A stretch of 64,000 nucleotides of DNA from Heterostelium multicystogenum (taxonomy: Eukaryota > Evosea > Eumycetozoa > Acytosteliales > Acytosteliaceae), in the NCBI GenBank assembly GCA_003667245.1, contig RCNN01000047.1, forward strand, positions 62,001 to 126,000, written 5' to 3'. Below the pieces are notes generated by a model, which worked only from the letters and a program-made list of their open reading frames with translations, was not told the origin of the DNA and made no database searches. The translations under genes and the position numbers were made by a program. Shown in pieces: positions 47,810-57,887 of this stretch (within the stretch, counting starts at the first letter, position 1; every line of letters begins with the position of its first letter).

Positions 47810-49382
47810 ATGGGAGTACCTCAACCAATCGAATTACAATCTCAAACTGCTGATTTTCAAGTACTTCTATCTGAAGCAGCAGGAGCCAACTGTTCATGAG
47901 GATATATCAGTAACAACTTCACTTAAGGATGATGGCGCACCAAAATTATCATTGCTCAACATAATCACCTATTTGAAATATAAAAAGGATTTGCCAAACG
48001 AACCAACTCTTTTGGATAAGCGTTCATTCCAATCAACTGAATATCCACATTATTCATTCAATGAACACAGCAGCGACGAAGATTTTGCAACCGAAAAAGA
48101 ATTCAAGATTGATATTTCATATCACCCATCTGATATCCGACCTGAGGAGGCTGACCGAAAACAATACAAAAAGCCATTTGACTCAACCACCTATCCTTAT
48201 TCACCTATACACTCAGATATTACATTTACTATTATGGCAGTGGTTATCTGTGTTTTTTCTATAATTTATTCATTTTTAGTATTCCCCTGGGTAAGTAATC
48301 AATTTTCAGTCCAAAATAAAACCAATCTTAATCACAAATTTATTAACATGCTTCATTTTAATTCATTGATTGTAGAAAATTATATTTGCTTTTCTTGTAT
48401 CGATATTAGTATTTATTTCATATACATTCCTTTGTTTGGCAAAAACCAACAAATCCTATATAATCTCAATGACATTCCTAGCTGTCGGTATGGGTTTAAC
48501 TATTCCTTCCTTTTTTGAAGCTACTGGTAAAGTCGTTTTGGGAACTGGTAGATCAAGTGATACTTGGGATGAACAATTATTGAATGGTGATCGGTAAGTT
48601 TAGAACAAATCAAACAGATATTCAACTCAAAAACTAATATTTATTTATTGTTTAGTTCAATTATGGGTTGGTTATTCCCATTCGGACAATTGGGATTATA
48701 TATAGATGAAAGCTCCTCAATTGGACCAAATTCATTTATTGGTAAGCTTTCGACAGAAATCTTTCAACTTTCATATATAAGTTACTATATTTGGGGATAT
48801 TTCATGGAAGTATACATTCTTGTCAAGTTGTGGCGATCCTACTTGTCAACAGACCCAGAGAAGAACAAAGAGATGCCAATCTGGGATCAATTGTTAAAGA
48901 TGTTCATTTGCTCTTGGATTAGTACCTACTTTGTTGTTTTTTCAATCAATTTGATATTCCCAGCCGTTAGCCCAAGAGTTTTCCTCTTAGACAAATATCA
49001 AAATGATCTAAATGGTTTCGGTTTGGCAGGATTCATCAGAAGTAAGATTGATAACGCAGCCAAGGGTAGTTTTGGTTCATTCCCAAGTGGTCATATCGCC
49101 ACTAGCTGGGCTGTCGCATTTGCATCCTACAAGATCGTTCCAGTCTATGGATTCATCTCTGCACTCGCTGCCTTTTTAATTACCATCGCTACTATGTATC
49201 TCCGTTATCATTATTTGGTCGATTTCCTCGCTGCTGTTCCAGTTGCTTTCGTTTGTCTCTTGTTTGGTGGATTCTATTCATTGTCTGATATTAAGAATCT
49301 CTTTGTAAGAGCCAAGAATTCTATTAAAAGACTTTTTACCAAAAACAAAAAGGTAGAGTCTGACGAAGAGTTAATTCATTAA
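47810..49382 (+). CDS. PAP2-superfamily multi-pass membrane phosphatase/phosphotransferase
   Basis: Membrane enzyme of the lipid phosphatase / inositol-phosphoceramide synthase type. Start ATG 47810 gives MGVPQPIELQSQTADFQVLL; one extra base near 47888 must be removed. The first 140 residues are hydrophilic, then several helices follow (ITFTIMAVVICVFSIIYSFL, FAFLVSILVFISYTFLCLA). The active-site motifs are FPSGHIATSW (about 49081-49110, PSGH) and YLRYHYLVD (about 49196-49225, His and Asp), with a Pro-Arg in FPAVSPRVFLLD as a weak first motif. The short basic tail RRLFTKNK-type end closes at 49382. Introns: about 48290-48375 and 48597-48655. RYHY..D resembles the ceramide phosphotransferase branch more than soluble PAP2, but the substrate cannot be decided from sequence. 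Confidence 0.8.
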
Positions 49383-49590
49383 ATAAAATAGCTTACATTT
49401 ATATAAATCAAATTTACTTTTTAAAAATGTATTTAAGAAATTTATTTATTTGTAAATAACAACTAACTCCGGCTGATAAGTAGAATATCTTTGTCATTTT
49501 AAAGTGTATGGTTTTCTACTAATTTAAATTGATTCTATTTTAAGACCCCAAGGTTGCATTCCATGTATTACAAGGAAATGCTGGCCGATT

Positions 49591-49600
49591 ACCCATAAAA
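49591..49600 (+). promoter_or_regulatory. DUSE-like box upstream of a hairpin locus
   Basis: The sequence ACCCATAAAA matches the CCCATAA core of the Dictyostelium upstream sequence element found about 60-65 bp before many small-RNA genes. The first base of a hairpin arm lies about 75 bp downstream. It may be chance in AT-rich DNA. Confidence 0.35.
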
Positions 49601-49672
49601 TAAAAATGAAATGTAGAGATAAATCAAACTATGTTCATACTGGTTTGATAGAAGATTATTTTGCGGTTGATA

Positions 49673-49834
49673 GAACATCAATTCATTTCTTTGTTCCAAT
49701 GAATTCCTGCAATACTGATTATTATTCGAGGAACCCGATTCCTAAGATTGATACTTAGAAATAAAATAACTGTTAGAGAAAACCAGAACTAACTAGATTT
49801 TAAAGTGTTAGAACAAAGAAATGAATTGATGAAC
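49673..49834. repeat. Inverted repeat (21 bp arms, about 115 bp apart)
   Basis: GAACAAAGAAATGAATTGAT at 49811-49830 is the exact reverse complement of 49677-49696, and the match runs one base further. The interior is AT-rich and has a short GC patch (CGAGGAACCCGATTCC). It could be a MITE-like element or a hairpin RNA. No target-site duplication is evident. Confidence 0.6.
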
Positions 49835-50028
49835 CAATAGTCAGGTACTAAGATTTCAGATGGTTAATCTTAAAAATAATCCACCTTCCGTTTACAATTA
49901 TTTATTATGTTTTAACCAAATAAGTTTATTGATCCTGTTATTAAAACTAAAATAAGTTTTGGGTACTTCAATCAAAATAAGTGATAAACCCTCAAAATAC
50001 TCCAAAAATGGCATTAATTTATTTTAGA

Positions 50029-50241
50029 TTAGGCACGTGGTGTGGTTGAAGCCAACTTCGATCTCACATTCTCTCTACAAAAACAAAAGGATTTTATCAC
50101 TAAACTACAAACTAAAGTATAGTACCTAAAGTTTTCCTTTTATCACATTAGTTCACAATCAATACCTTTTATCTCCTTATAGTTTTACCTCTTCCATTCA
50201 ATATCTACATCATCCTCGACAACCACAACATCAGCATCATC
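50029..50241 (-). CDS. Possible 3' end of a small spliced gene
   Basis: Two exon-like pieces on the minus strand join in frame: 50241-50189 (acidic, DDADVVVVEDDVDIEWK) and 50074-50029 (basic, ENVRSKLASTTPRA, stop TAA). Between them is a 114-bp intron with GTAAAA and TTTTTGTAG. An acceptor TTAG directly precedes the first piece. A start exon could not be identified between 50242 and 50490. Codon use is coding-like and unlike the flanking AT-rich DNA. It would be divergent from the membrane protein at 50502. I do not recognise the product. Confidence 0.35.
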
Positions 50242-50501
50242 CTAATCATCATCCTAATCATTAGGTTTAGATTATTGTGTATCCAGCTTTCAAGAGAATG
50301 TGTTTAGTTAAATGATATTCATGTAATTATCACCATAAATTAAGGTAAACTGTTGCTGCAGATGGCAATAGTTTTCTCTCTCAAACAATAAATCTATAAA
50401 TTCAAATGCTCTGAAGTCAATACTTTCTTTATACTTATATGTTCACATTTTAATTCTCGTATTCCTGTAATATTATATTTGCCTATCATTGATTGTTAAT
50501 C

Positions 50502-51556
50502 ATGTCAAATATTTCATCACATACACCTTCAGCTTTGGAACCTCCAAAGCAATGCTATTGTGATCCAACCACCCCATTTGGATACGATTGTCATTATTTA
50601 GGTTGTAAATCAATTGCCTATCTATTCTTCATTTTATTTTTTATTGCTGCCATTCTCTCTGTATATAGATCGATCACACATAGACACATAAAAACACTAT
50701 TCATAACATATATAATCCAAGTCATTGGAAATTTCATGATTTCACTCAGGCATCTTATGCTAATTTTCGAAGTAAAAAGAAATTATTCCCTTGCAATCCT
50801 ATTGTTGTTTGGTAAGTCAAATACCAGAATTTAAAATTAAATAATTTTATAATTAATAGATATGATTAAACATATATAGGTGCTACCATTGTATATAGTT
50901 CATTTAATTGGATCCAGTTGTATTGGTGTAGAGTTCTACTTATTACCCTGAATAATAAAGACAGTCATCACTATAAATTCATCAAGATCCTCTATTGGTT
51001 ATTAGTTGCCTTCAATGTATTGTTATATTTTTTTTAGTAATCGCATTCATATTATGGTGGTCTCCAATTGCCACCAATTTATTAGTCATCATCTATGGTT
51101 TACTTGCAAGTCTTTCATACCAATACTTGCTGTTACTCCTGTTCAGAAGATACCAAGAAATTAAGAAATCTTCGCCCACTATGGAATCCTCTGGTCAGTC
51201 TACGGCATCTAACATTCAAAAATTCTATTAATTCCATCATATTCAATGGAATTTTGATCATTGTTGCTGGTGTAGTATTTGCACTCACAATGCTGCTTCT
51301 TTCTTTATGGAGGCCTAAAAGCGATATTCAAAATGTTGTTTGGCTCTACTTGAGCAGAGGAACACTTTTCTTCTATTGCATCGCATTTTTAAGTTTCAAA
51401 GCAATGGAATCAACAAATATAGAGAAAAGTAAATCACATCCCAAAGAAACAAAACTTAGCGAAAACAAACTCTCAAATGGATTCTATAAATCCAGTATTA
51501 TAGATATTGAAAGTGATAATGTAAAAGAATTCAAGGTTTTAGATAGAGATACATAG
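50502..51556 (+). CDS. Multi-pass membrane protein, about seven helices, unknown family
   Basis: Starts at ATG 50502 (MSNISSHTPSALEPPKQCYC). A short Cys-rich N-terminus (four Cys in CYCDPTTPFGYDCHYLGC) precedes hydrophobic helices: IAYLFFILFFIAAIL, LFITYIIQVIGNF, LAILLLFG, VIAFILWWSPIATNLLVII, GILIIVAGVVFALTMLLL and TLFFYCIAFLSF. The C-terminal tail of about 55 residues is hydrophilic and charged, ending in EFKVLDRDT. An intron lies about 50813-50879. Frame corrections are needed near 51033 and 51220. The arrangement (extracytosolic Cys-rich start, about seven helices, soluble tail) is receptor-like, but no GPCR motif such as DRY or NPxxY is seen, so I do not call it one. Confidence 0.62.
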
Positions 51557-52309
51557 GTTTTTATAAACAATATTATGTTTTTTTTTATAATATAAATTTA
51601 AAAGTAGAATACCAATAAATAGATAAACCAAATGTTTTTTAAATCATTTCTTTATTTATATTTTCACTTAAAAAAGATGTATATATATATCTATATTATA
51701 TATGTAATATTATAATAGTAGTAAATATTATAATTACATACAAATATATATATATATATATATTAATATAAATAATTAAATAACAAATTGAATATAATTC
51801 TTTTTAAAACAAAATTAATAAATTATTCATATAGATTCTTTAATTAAAGTAGTGTGAATGGTAAGTTCAACAAAGAGATCTATTTAAGTATTGGTTCCCA
51901 AACTTGTAAAATTGAGAAAAATTAAAATTCCTTTTCCGAAAATAACCTTCTACGAATGTAAAAAAATACAATATCGACATGTTGGTGAGGGAGTATTTAG
52001 AAAAAAAACAAAAGATTTACATCAGTTTACTATTTTGAGAACAATTATAATTATTACCCTATTTAAAAAAATAAATTTTAATTCAAAATTAAAAAATTAA
52101 TTTATTACTTATTTTATACATATATATGTATTGTTGTTCAAATATAGTATATAGAAGTAGTAATAGTAGTAGTAGTAGCTTTTTGATTAATCAACTAGTT
52201 AGATAGTTATAGAGATAGAGAGATAGATAAACTTAGTAAAACACATAGGTTAGAGTTATATAATATAGCAACAAAAGTTTAGCAAAGTGAAAGTATTTGC
52301 ACTGTTATA
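51557..52309. other. AT-rich intergenic region
   Basis: Long (AT)n tracts near 51675 and 51740 and (TAG)n at 52157-52178. The open frame at 51891-52100 is very Lys/Ile-rich and matches AT composition only, so it is not called. Confidence 0.6.
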
Positions 52310-54555
52310 ATGCAGAGTGATATTATTATCACTAGTAAAGGTGCTGCTACTCCTGGTGGTGGCGTCGGAGGAGTAGTACCTGCTTATCCAGAAAGAAGAG
52401 ATTTGGATTCGATGATTGTTGTCACTACCGATAAAAACACAAGAGTTTCTAGAGATGAGGAAAAAGTATATATCGCGAATGAATCAGGACCTCGATAATC
52501 TAGTGCTCAAGTTCAAGCAGATCAATTTGAATGTTTCAACTCTCTTGTCAAATGTTGATATAGAGGATAAGTTGGTGAGGAATTGCTGTGTATGTGGCAC
52601 TGTCTTTGGAAAGATATTCTCGAAAAAGCAAAAGTGTCTTGTATGTGGTTTCTTTGTGTGTTCAAATTGTAACAATAATCCAATGCCAATTAACAGCTTC
52701 GATAAAATAAAACATACCAATACCAATGGCAAACCAGTTCAGAGTAAGTAACAGTATAACTTATATCCGATGCGTCAGTTTGCTGACCTCTAATTTCAAA
52801 TTCAGATGTGAATGTATGCACTCTGTGCTATAAAACGTTAAATGTAGTCCTACAGCGTAATGCGCATCAGGCATTGCGTGAAAAAGGTTCAACTAGCATA
52901 TTTGTAGAGTTCTATGAAAAGATGCATCTGAATACAATGGATCTCAAGAGAAATATTAATAACTATAAACAGCTTGTAAATGCTGTGACTGATTCTGGCT
53001 CACCACAGATAAAAGTATGTAAAATATCGACGACAGTTTGACAATAGAGCAGCTATATTAATTAGTACTGATTTATTTAGAGAGCGAAAGAATTAGAAAG
53101 TAGTATTTCAAGTTCACTCAATGATTTGAAAACAGGTATTACAAAGTTAAAAGAATTGAAAGTACCATCGCAAAAAACAACAGCAGGTCATTTTACATAT
53201 ACATCATTCTTTTCTTTCACATTTGAATGCATTTCTGCCAGACTTCAAAGTATGCTCAACAGAATTGGCATCGAAAATGAAGATACCTCCTGGCTCCAGT
53301 CCAACATCAATCAAATCTCCTGTAAATAGTCTTAAGAATACTGGTGGTAGTGAGGTATCTTCTCCAACATCACAAAGTCCAGGGTCTTCAGGAATTTCAC
53401 CTGGAGGAAGTAATGGCAGCAGCAGTCGTCTTTCAACATTCTTTTCCAGTGTATTTAATCTTGGCGAAACAAATACACCCACTGGACATCGTAGAACTGG
53501 ATCTAACAACGCCAAGATGGCTTATGAAGATCTTCCGGATCACTCAACTATACTTTCAGTAGTTCCAGCTGTATGTCCATTATCTGGTGGACATATTGCT
53601 ATTCAGGGTGAAAACCTTGACAAGCCTTCAATTCAAATTACAATCGATGGCTATCAGGTTAAGATATTGCAAAAGAAGAATTATGGATTGTTGATAGCCA
53701 GTCCACCAAGAAATCAAGAGTCTGAATATGACTTGGTCATTAAAGATGGTGACCACCTCCTCTCTAGACAATCACTGTTTTACACCAAACTCTTGCTTCC
53801 ATTCTCAAAAAGATATCGAAGAATCCAATAGATATGCCCTCGACCACTATAATAAAGCTGATATGGTTACACCAGCTGGCAACCAATACTCACAGTCATC
53901 TAGTCCGGTATTCCCCTCATCTCCAACGCTCGAAACGCAATTCTCATACTTTTTGGAAGACGAAGAGGATGAGAAAGGAATCGAGAATAAAAAAATAGCA
54001 GAACTTGTTGGTAATATCGAAAACGAAATGATGCATGATTCAAGCCAGGATTCAATTGCAGCAACTGGTAACAGTTTTGACGATTTGGTGATTCAGGTGA
54101 TTACACCTGTGGTGACACCTTGCACGGGGGGTAAGATAACAATGCATCTCAAATACCCGTTGGTAACAGGAGCCGTTCCAATTGTAACCATTAGTGGCAC
54201 CCCAGTCAATATTGAAATAGGAAGCAAACGAAAAATTATATCATTCATTGCACCACCTTCGTCACAGCAAGGATTCCACACCATTGAGATAATGTACCAA
54301 TCGAAATATATAGAGTTGCCAAATGTATTATTCTATCAGCCAGATATGCAAGCACTCACCGGAGGCAACCATTTCAATTACCAGCCCTCACCCACTATCG
54401 CTCCCCACCAATCAACAACAACCATATCGACCAACAGTATTTCGACCACACCAACTCAACTAGTATACCAAAATCAACAAGGGTTTGGGGAAAGAAATAA
54501 CCAACCAACAACATTTTATATATTATTTATTTATTTAATACAAAGAAGAAACTAA
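52310..54555 (+). CDS. FYVE-related zinc finger plus tandem IPT/TIG domain protein
   Basis: A cytosolic multidomain protein. After a Gly/Pro-rich start (ATG 52310) and a short helix there is a zinc finger with eight Cys spaced CxxC-x12-CxxC-x4-CxxC-...-CxxC, the last pair (CTLCYK) lying past an intron at about 52744-52805. The order fits FYVE-type fingers, but the basic RRHHCR patch is replaced by KKQKCLVCG, as in rabphilin-like relatives, so PI3P binding is doubtful. A helical coiled-coil segment follows (52870-53180), then a Ser/Gly linker. Two TIG-like domains end it: ILSVVPAVCPLSGGHIAIQG near 53550 and VITPVVTPCTGGKITMHL near 54100. Frame corrections occur near 52480, 53200-53290 and 53810, and an intron at about 53010-53080. 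The last frame after 54480 is uncertain. Confidence 0.75.
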
Positions 54556-54641
54556 AGAATAATTACTCTTTCTTTTTGATTAGTAAATTACAAACCAATC
54601 CATCCAATGAACTGGGAAAATTCCATTGTCCCAATGGTAGA

Positions 54642-55415
54642 TCATACAAATTTATTTAACCAAAACACCTCATCATTTTTCTTTTGTCCAGCAGTTCCAC
54701 CAAATATCCTCATGAGTGAGCTTCTCTTGTCGATACCATCTTCACTGACAAAGGAAGAGGTGAACTTTGATGCAGCCAAAGGCTCACAAAGCTGATATCC
54801 ATTGCTTATGTAGAAATCTTTTTGGTCATTTGTCGAAAGATAAAATTTGTTAAAGCCTATTCTGTTTGGTTTGTAGAGTAAAGTTGTCAGCATAAAACTA
54901 AGTTCTAAAATGGCTACATTGCAATGGATAATAGGTAATTACTGTTTAGCAATTCTTTCTAATTCACAGAGTAATATCTTTCCATATCCTTTTCTTCTGT
55001 CTTCTTTTCTAATTAAAACTGTTGATTCATCCATCCATCCATCCATCAATTAATCAATCAACAAGTATTTGTGGTTGTAACCTTGTTATATTAGTTATAT
55101 TTATACTCAATAAGATATTTCCATGAGCTCATGGGATGACTTTGTTTACCATTTTCTATTAATATACTACTACTTGTGGTTGTAGAGGTTTCATTATCTA
55201 AATCTAAAACTTTAGACATTGAGCAACAGCCTACGAGTTGATCATTTGCTTTTATCTATCATTAACAAGTAATATGGCAGGTCATTGCTTGACTTTTCAA
55301 TCATGACTCTTCTAGCTGATTCCGAGCGATTCCATTGAGTGTTGAGCAATTGAATTAAATCGTCGACTCTATCAAGACAATCATGTATAGCTACGAATCG
55401 AAATGTATCATTCAT
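54642..55415 (-). CDS. GNAT acetyltransferase, Naa80 (NAT6)-like
   Basis: N-terminal acetyltransferase of the family that, in animals, acetylates mature actin. The start at 55415 (MNDTFRFVAIHDCLDRVDDL) leads to the family-specific NTQWNRSESARRVM and LPYYLLMI. A one-base frame correction near 55265 leads to QLVGCCSMSKVL. The acetyl-CoA-binding loop RKEDRRKGYGKILL (R-x-x-G-x-G type) is followed by an intron at 54862-54942, whose removal gives KQIGFNKFYLSTNDQKDFY. Then come SNGYQLCEPL and an aromatic C-terminus VFWLNKF, stop 54642. STNDQ..FY..xGYQL.EP is the Naa80 signature. A further frame shift or intron lies near 55060-55080. It is convergent with the zinc-finger gene (86 bp apart) and overlaps a meaningless plus-strand frame. 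Confidence 0.8.
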
Positions 55416-55572
55416 TTATTATTAGTTATATGTAAGCTGCAATTCGATCATTAATTGTGGATAATGTCTTGCCAACCTTGATCAAGGCTTTTTACAACCA
55501 TGTTTGGTGGTGGTAAGAAAAATTTGCATTTTAATCATTTTCCAAAAGTAAATATTTTGTACATATATATTT

Positions 55573-56805
55573 ATGAGTAAGGTTACACAATCATTTAGGA
55601 AAGCAGCTAGTGCAATTGTAGCCTTGAAATGGGAGTTTGGCAAGGCTGCCCCGTCTAGTGTTGCTGACAAGGTCAAGCCACCAAAGAACTTTGACTATCG
55701 TATCATGATGGTCAAGAGATCTCCGGACTTGAGATCTTTTCCAAAGGCTCATGTGTTCCCTGGTGGTGCATTTGATGCATCCGATGGTAGCAGTCTGTGG
55801 ACCCAGTACCTTGGTACCGAACAGAGTGCGCTGGGCTTGCGAATAACTGCAATGAGAGAGGTATTCGAAGAGACAAACTTCTTTATTGGCGGTATCAACG
55901 ACACTATCTTTGAAACACAGTCTATTGACACAATTCAGAATGCACGTAATCTAGTATTGGTATGTGTATTCCTGCATCCTAATCTCTATGCTTATCATTC
56001 TAACTTGTTCTGTAACATTAATACAATATTCAAAAGAAAGAGGGAATCAACATGTTGGATTTCTTAAAGATGTGTAACATTAAACCAAAAATAGATAATA
56101 TACTCGAGTGGTCAAGATGGATCACACCCGAGCACTTAAAGCATAGATTTGACACTGTAAGATAGTCGTAGCTTAATCTTTGGTGAAGTCCTCCAAACTG
56201 ATTCCAAATCAAACAGTACTTCTATATAGCACCTATTGTTGGTTATCCATATTCAGCTGTCGTAGATGGCACTGAGAATACACAATTGGATTGGTTTTCA
56301 CCAGAGGAAGCACTTGAAGAGCATGACCGTGGCACAATATTCTTACCGCCACCCCAATGGCTAACGATGGTTCAGATGTCACGATTCCACACTCTAGACG
56401 AGCTACTCGCCGAAGCTTCGGTTCGTCATAGATTGAACACGGTTTATTCCCCTAGTTTCATCAAGGGTAGTATCAGCATTAAGCAGATTTCTAATGAATC
56501 ATCTGAGAAACCAAAGCTTGCAAATGTGACTCATGCTCTCAACGGAGATCCACTCAACATCTCACACCCAGGAGCACCCGGACAGAAACACCGTATCAAT
56601 ATTCAAAGTAGAACAGGTGATATCTCAGACCCAATTAGTTGGGTATATCATTATGTAAGTTATTTATCACACTCAATTGTTATCAAACTAACTAAATATG
56701 CATCTCGATTATTATTAGGAAAATAATCTGTCATCGCATATCGATCAAGTTTTGGATCAAACTATTTGTAAATCATATAAACCTATCAATAGCAGTATGT
56801 TGTAA
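55573..56805 (+). CDS. Nudix hydrolase, NUDT19-like (peroxisomal CoA diphosphatase type)
   Basis: Hydrolyses nucleoside-diphosphate links; NUDT19 proteins cleave CoA and acyl-CoA in peroxisomes. From ATG 55573: RIMMVKRSPDLRSFPKAHVF, then a split Nudix box with GGAFDASDGSSLW and, after an insertion typical of NUDT19, LRITAMREVFEETNFFI (the REVFEE core). Three introns (55960-56036, 56157-56216, 56655-56718) join in frame with DWFSPEEALEEHDRGTIFL and PPPQWLTM, both typical of the family. The last exon gives ENNLSSHIDQVLD and ends in Ser-Met-Leu at 56803-56805, a possible weak peroxisomal PTS1-like end. No frame break is needed, and the length is about 340 residues. Confidence 0.9.
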
Positions 56806-56927
56806 TATCACCATAAACAAATAAAGTTTATTACTGGGCTAAACTCTAGATTAAGGGAGGAGGGAGGATAACTAATTTTTCTGATCCTTGATCCCTTGTG
56901 CATCTGACCTTTCTTACTTAAAAAAAA

Positions 56928-57043
56928 GTCTGTTGGGGTTATACTGAGTTCCTAAACCGTTCTATGCCAGAGGTTTGCTAGATATCTCCCAATCTCATAG
57001 TTTCAACTGAGCGAGTACTACTAAATAGTAAACTCGACAGAGT
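56928..57043 (-). ncRNA. Candidate structured small RNA (possible H/ACA-like)
   Basis: A 116-nt segment on the minus strand is clearly GC-richer (about 43%) than its surroundings. It starts with ACTCTGT, has a strong hairpin (CGAGT..TACT / AGTA..ACTCG, 57035-57011) and a second one with CTCA/TGAG ends, and finishes ...CCCCAACAGAC, immediately followed by eight T. ACA lies exactly three bases before the end, as in H/ACA RNAs; an H box is not certain (AAACTA or ATAGAA would fit). No open frame spans it. A CCCATAA box lies about 69 bp upstream. It is not a tRNA, and no Sm site is evident. Confidence 0.5.
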
Positions 57044-57111
57044 AAAAAAAAAACGTGTGTGCAATTTAGTAAATGCTTTAAAAATTGGTTGGACCAAGAT
57101 ATACTATATAA

Positions 57112-57118
57112 TTATGGG
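57112..57118 (-). promoter_or_regulatory. DUSE-like element (CCCATAA)
   Basis: On the minus strand the sequence reads TTCCCATAATTATA. CCCATAA is the core of the element that precedes many Dictyostelium small-RNA genes by about 60-65 bp. Here it is 69 bp before the first GC-rich base of the RNA candidate at 56928-57043. Confidence 0.5.
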
Positions 57119-57383
57119 AAGAGTAACCTTTATTGTTGTTGAGTCAATTGTTACATGTCATTGATTTATTAATGCTATTGCTGGTACGACTATATGTGTA
57201 TTTATTTTGTTTGTTGACTGTTTTGCTGTAACCTGTTAGCTTTGAGTCCCTCTTTTCTAGTATGACTTTCTTATAGTTTGCCTATTACTTGTACTTTACA
57301 CTCGTCATAGTTTAACTATCTGCTTTATGTACACTCTATTTTAAATAGAAGAGATGATATGATGATTTAAATATTTATTGTTT

Positions 57384-57551
57384 TTAATGGGTATTGAGTG
57401 CTGACTCAGCATTAGACACTATTGTTTTTGATGATTTAATTGTTGAAAAAACCTTCTTGTTCTTATATATCATATATGACAGTGGTACAACAACACCTAA
57501 AATCATGACTAGTGAACCTAATATATAGGATAAAGTATCTATTTCTCTCAT
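57384..57551 (-). CDS. Small single-pass membrane protein (55 residues)
   Basis: An intact ATG-to-stop frame starting at 57551: MREIDTLSYILGSLVMILGV, then VVPLSYMIYKNKK and a polar tail ending SALNTH. A short N-terminus is followed by one hydrophobic helix of about 20 residues, a basic stop-transfer KNKK, and a Ser/Thr-rich C-terminal end of about 20 residues. The frame is intron-free and has coding-like codon use in otherwise non-coding DNA. The small size and single helix recall accessory subunits of respiratory complexes or small ER proteins, but no family is recognised. It lies between the RNA candidate and the FNIP gene on the same strand. Confidence 0.6.
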   Translation of the reverse strand: MREIDTLSYILGSLVMILGVVVPLSYMIYKNKKVFSTIKSSKTIVSNAESALNTH

Positions 57552-57887
57552 TGTTGATTTATTAATAATAAAGCTTTTTAAAATAAACTAAAATTCACCA
57601 GACACTTTCTTTTAAAATGAAAAGAATCAAATTAAAATTAACAAAAATTCATATTGCATGTAGAACATATACTCAAACTAAACATGTTAGTTTCGTAAAA
57701 GAGCTAAGCTTCCTATATTGTGTTAGATGGTGAGGTTATAGAGATTCATTAGCACAATTGACGAGTAGGTTGAAATCTATTCCATTCATATTATATTCAG
57801 TAGGTGTTTTAGAGAAATACACGGTACTATCAATCTACACATAAGGTTATTCATATGGACAATCTATTGTATTTAATTTTTGTTTAT

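Noticed and set aside
54607..54795. 62-residue plus-strand frame
   Set aside because: It is the reverse strand of the acetyltransferase last exon.
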